64,000 nucleotides of DNA from Paraburkholderia xenovorans LB400 (GCF_000013645.1 NC_007951.1:4588001-4652000), one strand, 5' to 3'; shown: positions 52,750-62,627, counted from the first letter of the stretch. A program made the numbers and translations. The notes: a model not told the origin generated them from the letters alone.

Positions 52750-53499
52750 ATGCAGACAACAGTCAGTCTATGGCCGCTCATTGGCGTGGCCGTCATCATC
52801 GTCGGCTTTTTATTGCGGTTCAATCCGATGCTGATCGTGGCGGTCGCCGCGATTATCACCGGCCTCGCCGCGCACTTCCCGCCTGAAAAGATTCTTGCCG
52901 AGATCGGCACGGGCTTCATCAAGACGCGCAATATCCCGTTGATCATTCTGCTGCCGCTTGCCGTCATCGGTCTGCTCGAACGGCATGGCCTGCGTGAACG
53001 GGCGCAAGCGTGGATCGGCGGCATCAAGGCCGCGACCGCCGGGCGTCTCCTGATCGTCTATCTGCTGGTGCGGGAACTGACCGCGGCGGTCGGCCTGACC
53101 GGACTCGGCGGCCATCCGCAGATGGTGCGTCCGCTGATCGCGCCGATGGCCGAAGGCGCGACCGAAACGCGCTTCGGCAAGATCAGCGACGCGGTGCGTT
53201 TCAAATTGCGCGCCTTCTCCGCGGCGACCGACAACGTGGGCCTGTTCTTCGGCGAGGACATCTTCGTCGCGTTCGGCGCGATCGTGCTGATGACCACCTT
53301 CCTGAAGGAAGCGGGGATCATCGTCGAGCCGATTCACGTGGCGGTGTGGGGCATTCCGACCGCTATCTGCGCGTTCATCGTTCACGGCTTCCGCCTGTAT
53401 CTGCTCGATCGCAAACTCGAACGCGAGCTGCGGGGCAACGCCGTGGCGGGCAGCCCCGCTGTTTCGTCGACGCAAACCGCCGCAGGAGACAAAGCATGA
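52750..53499 (+). CDS. DUF969 membrane protein, putative 5-oxoproline transporter subunit
   Basis: A 249-residue inner-membrane protein with about six hydrophobic segments, from MQTTVSLWPLIGVAVIIVGF. Features 'GLAAHFPPEKILAEIGTGFI', 'VRELTAAVGLTGLGGHPQMV', 'DNVGLFFGEDIFVAFGAIVL'. DUF969 and DUF979 occur as a pair beside pxp genes in many bacteria and are predicted to import 5-oxoproline. It overlaps the DUF979 start by 4 bp. Confidence 0.85.
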   Translation: MQTTVSLWPLIGVAVIIVGFLLRFNPMLIVAVAAIITGLAAHFPPEKILAEIGTGFIKTRNIPLIILLPLAVIGLLERHGLRERAQAWIGGIKAATAGRLLIVYLLVRELTAAVGLTGLGGHPQMVRPLIAPMAEGATETRFGKISDAVRFKLRAFSAATDNVGLFFGEDIFVAFGAIVLMTTFLKEAGIIVEPIHVAVWGIPTAICAFIVHGFRLYLLDRKLERELRGNAVAGSPAVSSTQTAAGDKA

Positions 53500-54452
53500 C
53501 GCTCACGATCACCTATCTGTTCTGGCTGCTGGGCGTGGTGCTGCTCGTCGTCGGCGGCATGATCGTCACGGACAGGGATCATCCGCGCCGTTTCACCGCG
53601 GGCGGTTTCTGGATTCTCTACGCACTGATCTTCCTGATCGGCGACAAGCTGCCGCTTTCGGTGGTCGGCGTGCTCGTCATCGTGATGGCGCTGATCGCGG
53701 GCTTTGGCGGCGTGACCGCGGGCAAGCCGAAAGTGCTGTCGCTCGAAGCGCGCATGGCGAGCGCCGCGCGCCTTCGCAACAAGCTGTTCGTGCCCGCGCT
53801 GACGATTCCGGTCGTCACCGTGATCATCACGCTCTCGGCGAGTCATCTGGTGTTCGGCGGCATGCCGTTGATCGAGAAGGCCAATGTCACGCTGATCGGA
53901 TTCGGCATCGGCTGCGTGATCGCGCTCGCGATTGCCTGCGTGATGACGCGCGACACCGTCGGCCAGTCCATGAAGGAAGCGCGCCGGCTGGTCGATGCCT
54001 TGTCGTGGGCCGCGGTCCTGCCGCAGATGCTCGGCATGCTCGGGCTCGTGTTCTCGGACGCCGGCGTCGGCAAGGCCGTCGCGCACGTGACCACGGCTTA
54101 TATCAGCCTCGACTATCGCTTCATCGCGGTGGCCGTGTACTGCATCGGCATGGCGCTCTTCACGATGGTGATGGGCAATGGCTTCGCCGCATTCCCGGTG
54201 ATGACGGGCGGTGTCGGCGTACCGATTCTGGTAGGCGTGTTTCACGGCAATCCGGCGGTGATGGTCGCGATCGGCATGTTCAGCGGCTACTGCGGCACGC
54301 TGATGACGCCGATGGCCGCGAACTTCAACATGGTGCCGGCCGCACTGCTGGAATTGCCCGACAAGAATGCGGTGATCAAAGTGCAGATACCGACGGCGCT
54401 CACCTTGCTGGTCGTGAACATCTTCCTGTTGAATTTCCTGATGTTCCTGTAG
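53496..54452 (+). CDS. DUF979 membrane protein, putative 5-oxoproline transporter subunit
   Basis: A 318-residue protein from MTLTITYLFWLLGVVLLVVG (ATG 53496, AGGAGACA upstream) with eight or more hydrophobic segments. 'GFGGVTAGKPKVLSLEARMA', 'GNGFAAFPVMTGGVGVPILV', 'MFSGYCGTLMTPMAANFNMV' are typical of DUF979. The frame is open to 53010 upstream, but that part is an out-of-frame shadow of DUF969. Confidence 0.85.
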   Translation: MTLTITYLFWLLGVVLLVVGGMIVTDRDHPRRFTAGGFWILYALIFLIGDKLPLSVVGVLVIVMALIAGFGGVTAGKPKVLSLEARMASAARLRNKLFVPALTIPVVTVIITLSASHLVFGGMPLIEKANVTLIGFGIGCVIALAIACVMTRDTVGQSMKEARRLVDALSWAAVLPQMLGMLGLVFSDAGVGKAVAHVTTAYISLDYRFIAVAVYCIGMALFTMVMGNGFAAFPVMTGGVGVPILVGVFHGNPAVMVAIGMFSGYCGTLMTPMAANFNMVPAALLELPDKNAVIKVQIPTALTLLVVNIFLLNFLMFL

Positions 54453-54482
54453 GACTCTTACTTTCGCAATCGATAAACGCTG

Positions 54483-54511
54483 ACGTATCGCAGGATCTCT
54501 CTGCGATACGT
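54483..54511. terminator. Hairpin behind the DUF979 gene
   Basis: ACGTATCGCAG-GATCTCT-CTGCGATACGT, 11-bp perfect arms, 30 bp after the DUF979 stop. No strong T-run follows, so termination may be weak or the element may be a processing site. Confidence 0.55.
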
Positions 54512-54667
54512 TAGTGAAACGGACACACTGCACGACAGGGACGCCACCGAATTAGGAAGCGTCCGATCGTCGGGAATTGGATGGCGAGCCTACGATGCTG
54601 AATCGTCTCCCATCCACACGCGCCGGTACGCGCTGCGCGCACCGCCGACGCTCTCCCGCAGGTTTCC

Positions 54668-56473
54668 ATGGAACATCAATCCCAGCCTGAGCGCACGCAC
54701 GCCGCCCCGCCGCACACCGCCTATCTCACCGCATTGATCGACGCCGCGCTCGAAGCGCACCAGGCCGGTCGGCTCGACGCCGCCGAATCGTTTTACCGCG
54801 AGGCGCTCACGCTCGACAGCGCCCATACGGGCGCACTGCACTACTTCGGCGTGCTGCATTATCAGCGCGGCGCTCACGACATCGCCGCCAGCCTGATGAG
54901 CCGCGCGCTCAAACTCGATCGTCACGATGCCGCCTGCTGGAGCAACCGCGGGCTCGTGGCCGCCGCGCTCGGCCATCTCGACGAAGCAATGATCTGCTAC
55001 GACCAGGCACTGCAACTCCAGCCCGATTTCGCCGACGCGCACAACAACTTCGGCGCCGCGTTACAAGCGCAAGGCGCGTTGCCGGAAGCGGTCGAACACT
55101 ACCGCCTGGCGCTGGCTTCCAACCCCATGCTGCTCGACGCGCATCTGAACCTGGGCACGGCGCTGAACAAGCTCGCGCGTTTCGACGAAGCGCTGGCGTG
55201 CTATCGCCATGTTCTGTCGCTCGATCCCGCCTCGGCGGAGGCGCACTTCAGCGCGGGTAATACCTACCAGGCGCGCGGCGACCACGGCGCGGCGATCGCC
55301 AGCTTCGAGCAGGCCGTGGCACTGCGTGCGGATTACGCGGAGGCGCACGTCAACCTGGGCAGCCTGATCGGCAAGCTCGGCGACTATGCGGGCGCCGAAT
55401 CGCACTACCGGCGCGCGGTCGCGCTCAAACCGGTTCCGACTCATCTCGTGTGTCTGGGCGGATCGCTCGGTGCGCAAGGGCGCCTCGACGAAGAAGAAGG
55501 CTTCTATCGCCAGGCGCTCGCGCTCGACCCGCACCATGCGGACGCCCATCAGAATCTGGCGTGGCTGTTGCTCAAGCGCGGCGACTACAAACAGGGCTGG
55601 GCGGAATTCGCGCTGCGCTGGCGCAAGACCGACTACGAAGCGATCGCGGTGCCGGGCGTGCCGGAGTGGCGTGGCGAGCCGCTCGAAGGGCGCCGTCTGC
55701 TGCTGGTCGGCGAGCAGGGTTTTGGCGACCACTTCCAGTTTCTGCGCTTTGCAAGCGTGCTCGCCCAACGCGGCGCAACCGTCGACCTCTGCGTGCGCGA
55801 ACCGCTGTTGCCTTTGGTCGAACGCGTGGCGGGTGTGCGTCGCGCGTATAGCGGCAAGCCCGATGGCGAATACGATTTCTGGGTGCCGATGATGAGCATC
55901 CCATCCTGCCTCGGCCTGGAGCTTTCCACCATTCCCGCGGACGTGCCCTATCTGTCCGCCGACAAGGCAAAGATCAAGGCATGGCGCAAGCGGCTCGGCG
56001 CGGCCGACAAATCGGCGCGCAAGGTGGGGCTCGTCTGGGCCGGCAGCCCGACATTCGGCAACGACCGTTACCGGTCGATCCCGCTGTCCGACCTGAGCGC
56101 GCTCCGCGGCTTAAAGAACGTGGCCTGGTACGCGCTGCAAAAAGGCCCGGCGCATGCGCAACTGGCCGCTGCGCCGCCGGCTTTCAGCGCACACGATTTC
56201 ACCGCCGGGCTGAACGATTTCGAAGACACGGCGGCGTTGATCATGAATCTCGATCTGGTGATCGCGGTGGACACCGGCGTTGCGCATCTGGCGGGGGCGT
56301 TGGGCAAGCCAGTATGGTTACTGTTGCCCGCCAATTCCGACTGGCGCTGGCTGGAAGCGCGCAGCGACTCGCCGTGGTATCCAGGAATGAGGCTGTTCCG
56401 GCAGGCGGTGTTAGGGGATTGGGTGCCGGTGGTTGACGAAGTGGCCAAGGCACTGCACGACGGCGCCCATTGA
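54668..56473 (+). CDS. TPR-repeat protein with glycosyltransferase-like C-terminus
   Basis: A 601-residue protein. Residues about 20-310 are tandem TPR units ('DAAESFYREALTLDSAHTGA', 'DEAMICYDQALQLQPDFADA', 'DEALACYRHVLSLDPASAEA', and others). The C-terminal half ('RLLLVGEQGFGDHFQFLRFA', 'VGLVWAGSPTFGNDRYRSIP', 'LVIAVDTGVAHLAGALGKPV', 'WLLLPANSDWRWL') resembles ADP-heptose-type (GT9) glycosyltransferase folds. This fusion is common in Burkholderia; role unknown, perhaps surface glycosylation. Confidence 0.88.
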   Translation: MEHQSQPERTHAAPPHTAYLTALIDAALEAHQAGRLDAAESFYREALTLDSAHTGALHYFGVLHYQRGAHDIAASLMSRALKLDRHDAACWSNRGLVAAALGHLDEAMICYDQALQLQPDFADAHNNFGAALQAQGALPEAVEHYRLALASNPMLLDAHLNLGTALNKLARFDEALACYRHVLSLDPASAEAHFSAGNTYQARGDHGAAIASFEQAVALRADYAEAHVNLGSLIGKLGDYAGAESHYRRAVALKPVPTHLVCLGGSLGAQGRLDEEEGFYRQALALDPHHADAHQNLAWLLLKRGDYKQGWAEFALRWRKTDYEAIAVPGVPEWRGEPLEGRRLLLVGEQGFGDHFQFLRFASVLAQRGATVDLCVREPLLPLVERVAGVRRAYSGKPDGEYDFWVPMMSIPSCLGLELSTIPADVPYLSADKAKIKAWRKRLGAADKSARKVGLVWAGSPTFGNDRYRSIPLSDLSALRGLKNVAWYALQKGPAHAQLAAAPPAFSAHDFTAGLNDFEDTAALIMNLDLVIAVDTGVAHLAGALGKPVWLLLPANSDWRWLEARSDSPWYPGMRLFRQAVLGDWVPVVDEVAKALHDGAH

Positions 56474-56612
56474 ATGCGACACGCTGCGTTGAGGCCCGAC
56501 ACCACTGCGCAGCGTCGCTCGCCTCTGCTGATAGCGGCACACAGCTTTTTCGCGACGGCTCAAGGGCGCGCGATCAGGGCCACGCGATTAAGGCCGCGAC
56601 CAGGGACACGAC

Positions 56613-56873
56613 TCAAGGACGCCGGCGCTGATGTGCCAGCATATAGGCGCGCAACAATTTGTTGATCCGCGTCTGATAGCCTTGACCTTGCTCCTTGAAC
56701 CAGTTCAACACGTCCGCATCCAGACGCATTGTCACGGCCTGCTTTGGAGGAACATGCAGTTCGGCGCGCTCAAAAAACTCGTCGCCCAACTCAGGTACGT
56801 CGCTCTTATCGATTTGCGCATCGTCCGTTCTGGCGAGTCGCTTCCAATCCGTTCCCGATGTTTTGCCCATCAT
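56613..56873 (-). CDS. brnA: BrnA antitoxin
   Basis: An 86-residue protein (MMGKTSGTDWKRLARTDDAQ and on): 'LGDEFFERAELHVPPKQAVT' then 'MRLDADVLNWFKEQGQGYQT', 'RINKLLRAYM', the ribbon-helix-helix BrnA/DUF4415 pattern. AGAGGTGA precedes the ATG. It follows brnT by 38 bp. BrnA binds and neutralises BrnT and represses the operon. Confidence 0.88.
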   Translation of the reverse strand: MMGKTSGTDWKRLARTDDAQIDKSDVPELGDEFFERAELHVPPKQAVTMRLDADVLNWFKEQGQGYQTRINKLLRAYMLAHQRRRP

Positions 56874-56911
56874 TTCACCTCTGCTCGCTTGCCTCGATTG
56901 CCACCCTTCCG

Positions 56912-57190
56912 TCAATTCCAGATGCGCTGCTTGTAATGTCCGAGTTCGTGCCTGGTTGCCTTGCGGGCCGAAATGATCCGGATCACATCCGCACTGCGCT
57001 CCACGTACACCACCACGCCCACGACAGCCGCCATCCAGCCCAATGCGATCCACCGGTCCTCGCCGTAATCTTCCCGCGTGTCTAGTGCCGTAAGTACGGG
57101 ATGATTGAACACGTCGATGGCATCCTGAAAGTCGATGCCGTGTTTGCGGATATTGATTTGATTTTTGGCTTCGTCCCACTCGAACTGCAC
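56912..57190 (-). CDS. brnT: BrnT toxin
   Basis: About 92 residues from the GTG at 57190 (an ATG at 57217 adds a non-conserved MYKRQYRWR). 'QFEWDEAKNQINIRKHGIDF', 'DAIDVFNHPVLTALDTREDY', 'GEDRWIALGW', 'IRIISARKATRHELGHY' match the BrnT/DUF497 ribonuclease toxin. It is first in the brnT-brnA operon. Confidence 0.88.
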   Translation of the reverse strand: MQFEWDEAKNQINIRKHGIDFQDAIDVFNHPVLTALDTREDYGEDRWIALGWMAAVVGVVVYVERSADVIRIISARKATRHELGHYKQRIWN

Positions 57191-57387
57191 GCGCCACCTG
57201 TATTGACGTTTGTACATACATCATAGCATGCAAAGGCACCTATGGCAGCGTGTTCCGCGAGCAGTTTGCGGCACACGTCAGCGTCGGACTGGCGCCCCGG
57301 ATAACGGTTCCGGTCATGGCCGAACGGCCTATCCCGCGTAGGACGCCTGGGTCCCTGCGTATGTTTCGTCCTGGATTCCGATCAGTG

Positions 57388-58539
57388 TCATCCCGCCTCG
57401 ACCACGAACCCGCGCTGCCGCAAAAGCTCCAGCACGCCTTTGGGGCCACCCAGATGCAGCGCGCCGATCGCCACGAATACCGGCTTGTTCGGCGCGGCGA
57501 TCAGCAGCATTCGCGAAACGAAGCGCCGGTTGCGGTCATAGACGATCTTGTTATCGATCGAATCGGAAATACGTTTGTCGCGCGCGAGCTTCTCGGATTT
57601 CGCGGCCTGCCAGGCGGCGATCGCATCCGCATCGCCCACGCGCCACAGTCGATGCAAGGTCCGCACGTCCTCGACGTTTTGCGCAGGCGTCTGCACCAGA
57701 TCCTGCGCCAGCATCTCCCGCTGCTGCGCGAGCGTCAGCCCCGTGAACGCGCGCATCTGCTGCGGCAAGGTTTCGAGACCGACAATCTTGCCGCGCGTGC
57801 GGATGTACACGTTCTGTAACTGCGCTTCGGAGCCGTACTCGGTTTGCAGGCCGGCACTCAGGGAGTCGTAGGTTTCGACCAGCAGCGAAGCGAGCCACGG
57901 CCGCATTTTCTTGATCGCGTCCAGTGCCGCCGGGTTACCGCGTAACCGTAAGGCCAGCTTGTGCCACAAAGGCTCGGGCAGCAAACCTGGCAGACAGTCG
58001 CGCCGGCAAACGCCGTACTTCGAGACATCGTCTTGCGAAACCAGCAGTTCGTCGGGTGAGAGTTCGAGCGCCAGCGTCGGCGAGGCAGCCAGTGCGCCGA
58101 GGATTGGTGCGCGAAACGGCTGATTGGCGGGGTAGTCGGCGGGATCGCCCACGTGCAGCGTGCCCAGAACATAGATGGTGGTCGTGCCGCGTGTCGCGAC
58201 ATAGAACGGCATGCGCGCCGGTTGCGCGCGCACCGGGCCGCTCGCCGTGGTGCCCGGTGAGGCGGGCGGCGGATTGAAACCCGGCAGGCTCGCGCGCGGT
58301 GGCGCCGGCATGTTGGGCACCGGCAGCGCCGGACGCCCCGCCTGCGAGGGCGCGTTGGCAGCCGCGCCAGCGGCATGCGCAACGCCGAGCGCCGCCGTGC
58401 ACAGATGAAATACAGAACAAACGCCGAGGAGCGCGGCACCGGTCAGTGCACGCGCCCTCCAGCGCCGCGCGAAAGCAGCGCCAGGGTCGCCATCACGCAA
58501 GCGGCGCGTAGCACGACGCGCCGCCAACCCATCAGGCAT
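57388..58539 (-). CDS. TraB/GumN family protein
   Basis: A 383-residue protein from MPDGLAARRATRRLRDGDPG. A hydrophobic segment (about 30-55) acts as signal or anchor, then an Ala/Pro-rich linker, then the TraB/GumN domain: 'TTTIYVLGTLHVGDPADYPA', 'TLALELSPDELLVSQDDVSK', 'GLETLPQQMRAFTGLT', 'RNRRFVSRMLL', 'VFVAIGALHLGGPKGVLELL'. The GTLH and GALHLGG motifs are the putative metal sites of this family of presumed metalloproteases. Its start overlaps the dppF stop by 8 bp. Confidence 0.85.
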   Translation of the reverse strand: MPDGLAARRATRRLRDGDPGAAFARRWRARALTGAALLGVCSVFHLCTAALGVAHAAGAAANAPSQAGRPALPVPNMPAPPRASLPGFNPPPASPGTTASGPVRAQPARMPFYVATRGTTTIYVLGTLHVGDPADYPANQPFRAPILGALAASPTLALELSPDELLVSQDDVSKYGVCRRDCLPGLLPEPLWHKLALRLRGNPAALDAIKKMRPWLASLLVETYDSLSAGLQTEYGSEAQLQNVYIRTRGKIVGLETLPQQMRAFTGLTLAQQREMLAQDLVQTPAQNVEDVRTLHRLWRVGDADAIAAWQAAKSEKLARDKRISDSIDNKIVYDRNRRFVSRMLLIAAPNKPVFVAIGALHLGGPKGVLELLRQRGFVVEAG

Positions 58540-59551
58540 CCACGTCCCCCACCTCCTCGGCGCGGTGACACGACACCTGGCGGCCATCCACTTCACGCAG
58601 CTTCGGTTCTTCGCTGCGGCAGCGGTCGATCACGTACGGGCAGCGCTGATGAAACGTGCAACCCGACGGCGGATTCAGCGGCGACGGCATTTCACCCTGC
58701 AATTTGATCTTGATGCTGCGATCCGCTTCGAAGATGGAAGGCGTAGCCGACATCAGCGCGCGCGTGTACGGATGACGCGGCTTCGAGAAAATCCGCGTCT
58801 TGTCGCCGAGCTCCGCCACGCCGCCGAAGTACATCACCATCACATCGTCGGCGATATGCTCCACCACCGAGAGGTTGTGCGAGATGAACACGTAGCTGGT
58901 CTTGAACTGCTCCTGCAGATCCATGAACAGATTGAGAATCTGCGCCTGGATCGACACGTCGAGCGCCGACACGGGTTCATCCGCGACCACGATCTGCGGA
59001 TCGAGAATCATTGCGCGCGCAATCGCCACGCGCTGCCGCTGGCCGCCGGAGAACATATGCGGATAGCGCTTCGCGTGTTCCGGACGCAGTCCGACGGTGC
59101 GCATCATCTGCGCGATCCGTTCGGCGCGCTCGGTCGCGCTCAGCTGCGTGTTGATCGCGAGCGGCTCGCCGAGCGTCTGCTCGACGGTCTTGCGCGGATT
59201 GAGCGAGGCAAACGGGTTCTGGAACACCATCTGCACGCGCCGCCGCAGCGCCGCGATCTTCGCGTGATCGGCGCCGGCCACGTCTTCACCGTCGATCAGC
59301 AGGCGGCCCGCGCTGGGCGGTTCGATCATGGTGAGTTGACGCGCGAGCGTCGATTTGCCGCAGCCGGATTCACCGACCACCGCCAGGGTCTTGCCGCGTT
59401 CGAGCGCGAACGAGACGCCATTGAGCGCCTTCACCGTGCCGGATGCGAACATGCCGCGCTTGACCGTGTAGTAGCGCGCGAGCTTGTCGGCCACCAGCAC
59501 GTGATCGCCCGCATGGTCCGACTGGCGGCGCGTTTCGGGTACTGCGTTCAT
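58532..59551 (-). CDS. dppF: Dipeptide ABC transporter ATP-binding protein DppF
   Basis: A 339-residue ATPase from MNAVPETRRQSDHAGDHVLV. Walker A 'GESGCGKSTLARQL', signature 'FSGGQRQRVAIARAM', Walker B 'IVVADEPVSALD', and the C-terminal oligopeptide-type Cys motif ('CTFHQRCPYVIDRC'). The ATG overlaps the dppD stop. It pairs with DppD to power uptake. Confidence 0.92.
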   Translation of the reverse strand: MNAVPETRRQSDHAGDHVLVADKLARYYTVKRGMFASGTVKALNGVSFALERGKTLAVVGESGCGKSTLARQLTMIEPPSAGRLLIDGEDVAGADHAKIAALRRRVQMVFQNPFASLNPRKTVEQTLGEPLAINTQLSATERAERIAQMMRTVGLRPEHAKRYPHMFSGGQRQRVAIARAMILDPQIVVADEPVSALDVSIQAQILNLFMDLQEQFKTSYVFISHNLSVVEHIADDVMVMYFGGVAELGDKTRIFSKPRHPYTRALMSATPSIFEADRSIKIKLQGEMPSPLNPPSGCTFHQRCPYVIDRCRSEEPKLREVDGRQVSCHRAEEVGDVDA

Positions 59552-60552
59552 CGTGCGCCTCCATGCGTGTGAACATTGGCGTCGCCGCTCAGGTTCAGGG
59601 GTTTGATGCAGCGCACGCGCGCCACTTCGGCGTGACCTTGCATCGGCGCGAGCGCGGGCCGCGCCTTCGTGCAATCGTCGACCACGTACTTGCAGCGCGG
59701 TGCGAAGAGACAGCCCCTAGGGCGGTCATCTCGGCCCGGCACCATGCCCGGCAGTGCCGCGAGCCGCACGGCGCCGACATTGTGCTCGGGAATCGCCGCC
59801 AGCAACGCTTCCGTGTACGGATGATGCGGCGCGGCGAAAATGTCCGGTACCTTGTTCGTTTCGATCACTTCGCCAGCGTACATGACCGCGACGCGTTGCG
59901 CGACTTCCGACACCACCGCCAGATCGTGCGAGATCAGCACGAGCGCCATGCCGCGTTCCTTCTGCAGCTTGATCAGCAGTTCCATGATCTGGGCCTGGAT
60001 CGTCACGTCGAGCGCGGTGGTCGGCTCGTCGGCGATCAGCAACTTCGGATTGCAGGCAATCGCCATTGCGATCATCACGCGCTGGTTCATGCCGCCGGAC
60101 ATCTGATGCGGAAACGAACTGATACGGCTTTTCGCATCCGGAATGCCGACCTGGTCGAGCAGTTCCAGAGCGCGCTTGTCCAGCGCGCTGCCGCGCAGGC
60201 CTTCGTGCAGCTTCAGCACTTCCTTGATCTGATAGCCGACCGTGTAGCTGGGGTTCAGACTGGTGAGCGCGTCCTGGAACACCATCGCGATGTCTTTGCC
60301 GACGATCTTGCGGCGTTCCTTCGCCGATGCCTTCAGCAGGTTCGTGCCGTTGAAGGTGATTTCGTCGGCCGTCACTTTGCCGGGCGCGTCGATCAGGCCC
60401 ATCAGCGCCATCATCGTCACGCTCTTACCCGAGCCCGATTCGCCGACTACGCCGACCACTTCGCCCGGCGCGATATCGAGGCTGATCCGGTCGACGGCGG
60501 GCAGTCCGTTGAAGTCCACCGCGAGATTGCGGATGGTTAATAAGCTGGTCAT
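59548..60552 (-). CDS. dppD: Dipeptide ABC transporter ATP-binding protein DppD
   Basis: A 334-residue ATPase from MTSLLTIRNLAVDFNGLPAV. Walker A 'GESGSGKSVTMMAL', signature 'MSGGMNQRVMIAMAI', Walker B 'LLIADEPTTALD', C-terminal 'GCLFAPRCKYVVDDC'. The ATG at 60552 shares a base with the dppC stop (TAATG). Confidence 0.92.
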   Translation of the reverse strand: MTSLLTIRNLAVDFNGLPAVDRISLDIAPGEVVGVVGESGSGKSVTMMALMGLIDAPGKVTADEITFNGTNLLKASAKERRKIVGKDIAMVFQDALTSLNPSYTVGYQIKEVLKLHEGLRGSALDKRALELLDQVGIPDAKSRISSFPHQMSGGMNQRVMIAMAIACNPKLLIADEPTTALDVTIQAQIMELLIKLQKERGMALVLISHDLAVVSEVAQRVAVMYAGEVIETNKVPDIFAAPHHPYTEALLAAIPEHNVGAVRLAALPGMVPGRDDRPRGCLFAPRCKYVVDDCTKARPALAPMQGHAEVARVRCIKPLNLSGDANVHTHGGAR

Positions 60553-61469
60553 TACGCCATCCTTTTCAGTTTCGGGTCGAGTGCGTCGCGCAGCCCGTCG
60601 CCGAGCAGATTGATTGCGAGCACCGAGATCAGGATGGACAGACCCGGCATGGTAACGATCCACCAAGCGCTGTCGATGTAGTCGCGCGCCGAAGCCAGCA
60701 TCGCGCCCCACTCCGCCGAAGGCGGTTGCACGCCGAGGCCGAGAAAGCCGAGCGCCGCGGCGTCGAGAATCGCCGACGAAAAGCCCAGCGTAGCCTGCAC
60801 GATCAGCGGCGCGGTGCAGTTCGGCAGCACTTGCGAGAACATCAGACGCAAGGTGCTCGCACCCGCCACACGCGAAGCCGTTACGTACTCCTTCTGCAAC
60901 TCGCCTTGCGCCGACGCGCGCGTCAAACGCACATAGCCCGGCAGCGCGACGATCGCGATGGCGAGCATGGTATTGACGAGACCCGGCCCGATGATCGCCA
61001 CCACCGCCACGGCGAGCAGCAGCGACGGCAGCGCGAGCAGCACGTCCATGATGCGCATGATCGGCGTGTCGGCCCACTTCTCGAAGAATGCCGCGATCAG
61101 CCCGAGCACGATGCCCGGAATCAGCGCGAGCACCACCGAGACGAAACCGATCCAGAACGACAGCCGTGCACCGTACATCAGACGCGAGAGGATGTCGCGG
61201 CCCGCTTCGTCGGTGCCGAGAATGAACTTCCAGTTGCCGCCGTCGAGCCATGCGGGCGGAATCTTCACGAAGTCGCGGTATTGCTCGATCGGGCTGTGCG
61301 GCGCGATCAACGGCGCGAAGATCGCGACGAAGATCAACACCAGTACGACGATGCCGGCGCCGACCGCGCCACGGTTACGCGAGAAATTCGCCCAGAATTC
61401 ACGGGCGGCGATAGCGCGGCCGCTTGGGGGCGTGACCGACTGGGGGACTGTGTTTTGTATGTCTGCCAT
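60552..61469 (-). CDS. dppC: Dipeptide ABC transporter permease DppC
   Basis: A 305-residue inner-membrane protein from MADIQNTVPQSVTPPSGRAI, with about six membrane segments. 'HSPIEQYRDFVKIPPAWLDG', 'LGTDEAGRDILSRLMYGARL', EAA loop 'YVRLTRASAQGELQKEYVTA', and 'GLGVQPPSAEWGAMLASARD' are typical of DppC/OppC. Confidence 0.92.
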   Translation of the reverse strand: MADIQNTVPQSVTPPSGRAIAAREFWANFSRNRGAVGAGIVVLVLIFVAIFAPLIAPHSPIEQYRDFVKIPPAWLDGGNWKFILGTDEAGRDILSRLMYGARLSFWIGFVSVVLALIPGIVLGLIAAFFEKWADTPIMRIMDVLLALPSLLLAVAVVAIIGPGLVNTMLAIAIVALPGYVRLTRASAQGELQKEYVTASRVAGASTLRLMFSQVLPNCTAPLIVQATLGFSSAILDAAALGFLGLGVQPPSAEWGAMLASARDYIDSAWWIVTMPGLSILISVLAINLLGDGLRDALDPKLKRMA

Positions 61470-61477
61470 GATCGTGA

Positions 61478-62488
61478 TTACCTCGTATGGCGGATGCGCG
61501 GGTTGAGCACGCCGTACAGCAGATCGACGACGAGGTTCACGACAATGACCAGCGTGGCGATCATCAGGATACCGCCCTGCACCACCGGATAGTCGCGCCG
61601 GCCGATCGCGTCGATCAGCCACTTGCCGATACCCGGCCACGAAAACAGCGTCTCGGTCAGCACCGCGCCCGCGAGCAGCGTGCCGACCTGCAGACCGATC
61701 ACGGTCACCACCGGAATCAGCGCATTGCGCAACGCATGCACGACGATCACGCGTCCCGGCGACAGGCCCTTCGCGCGCGCGGTGCGGATGTAGTCCTCGC
61801 GCAGCACTTCGAGCATCGACGAACGCGTCATGCGCGCGACGACCGCCAGCGGAATCGTGCCGAGCACGATGGCCGGCAGGATCAGATGGCTCAGCGCGGA
61901 TCTGAACGCGCCTTCGTCGGTCGACATCATCGCGTCGATCAGCATGAAGCCGGTCACGTGCGGAATGTCGTATTCGACCGCGATGCGGCCGGACACCGGC
62001 GTCCAGCCGAGCTTCACGGAAAACACCATGATGAGGATCAAGCCCCACCAGAAGATCGGCATCGAGTAGCCGGTGAGCGCCGTGCCCATCACGCCGTGAT
62101 CGACCACGGTGCCGCGCCTCAAGGCCGCGAACACGCCCGCCGGCAACCCGACGATCAATGCGAACAGCATCGCGCAGATCGACAGTTCGACGGTAGCGGG
62201 AAAGCGTGCGAGGAATTCGCCCATCACGCTGGTGTTGGTGATGATCGAGGTGCCGAGGTCGCCGTGCAGCGCGCGCCCGATGTAGTGGACGTACTGCATG
62301 GGCAGGGATTCGTCGAGCCCGAGCCGGTGCATCGCCACGGCGTGCATGGCGGGATCGACGCCGCGCTCGCCCATCATCACTTCGATGGGGTCGCCCGGTA
62401 TCAGGTGAATCAGCGCGAACGCGAGGATCGTGATGCCGATGAAGGTCGGAATCACCATGCCGACGCGGCGCAAAACAAAGCGGAACAT
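61478..62488 (-). CDS. dppB: Dipeptide ABC transporter permease DppB
   Basis: A 336-residue inner-membrane protein, MFRFVLRRVGMVIPTFIGIT and on. 'IPGDPIEVMMGERG', 'HGDLGTSIITNTSV', EAA loop 'VLREDYIRTARAKGLSPGRV', 'GAVLTETLFSWPGIGKWLID' are typical of DppB/OppB. It is separated from dppA by a 139-bp spacer with a hairpin. Confidence 0.92.
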   Translation of the reverse strand: MFRFVLRRVGMVIPTFIGITILAFALIHLIPGDPIEVMMGERGVDPAMHAVAMHRLGLDESLPMQYVHYIGRALHGDLGTSIITNTSVMGEFLARFPATVELSICAMLFALIVGLPAGVFAALRRGTVVDHGVMGTALTGYSMPIFWWGLILIMVFSVKLGWTPVSGRIAVEYDIPHVTGFMLIDAMMSTDEGAFRSALSHLILPAIVLGTIPLAVVARMTRSSMLEVLREDYIRTARAKGLSPGRVIVVHALRNALIPVVTVIGLQVGTLLAGAVLTETLFSWPGIGKWLIDAIGRRDYPVVQGGILMIATLVIVVNLVVDLLYGVLNPRIRHTR

Positions 62489-62526
62489 GGTTTTGTCCCT
62501 ATGGTCTTGATGAACAAAAAACGCAA

Positions 62527-62559
62527 CCGGCGACGAGGGCTTGTGACCCCGGTCGCCGG
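62527..62559 (-). terminator. Hairpin between dppA and dppB
   Basis: CCGGCGAC (62527-62534) pairs with GTCGCCGG (62552-62559) in the dppA-dppB spacer. No T-run. It probably stabilises the dppA message or weakly attenuates read-through, giving more binding protein than permease, as is common in such operons. Confidence 0.5.
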
Positions 62560-62627
62560 ACCATTTCGACCAGTTTTCTAACCGTGCGAAAAGCGTACTG
62601 CGCGAATTTTACGACTTGCCTGATGGG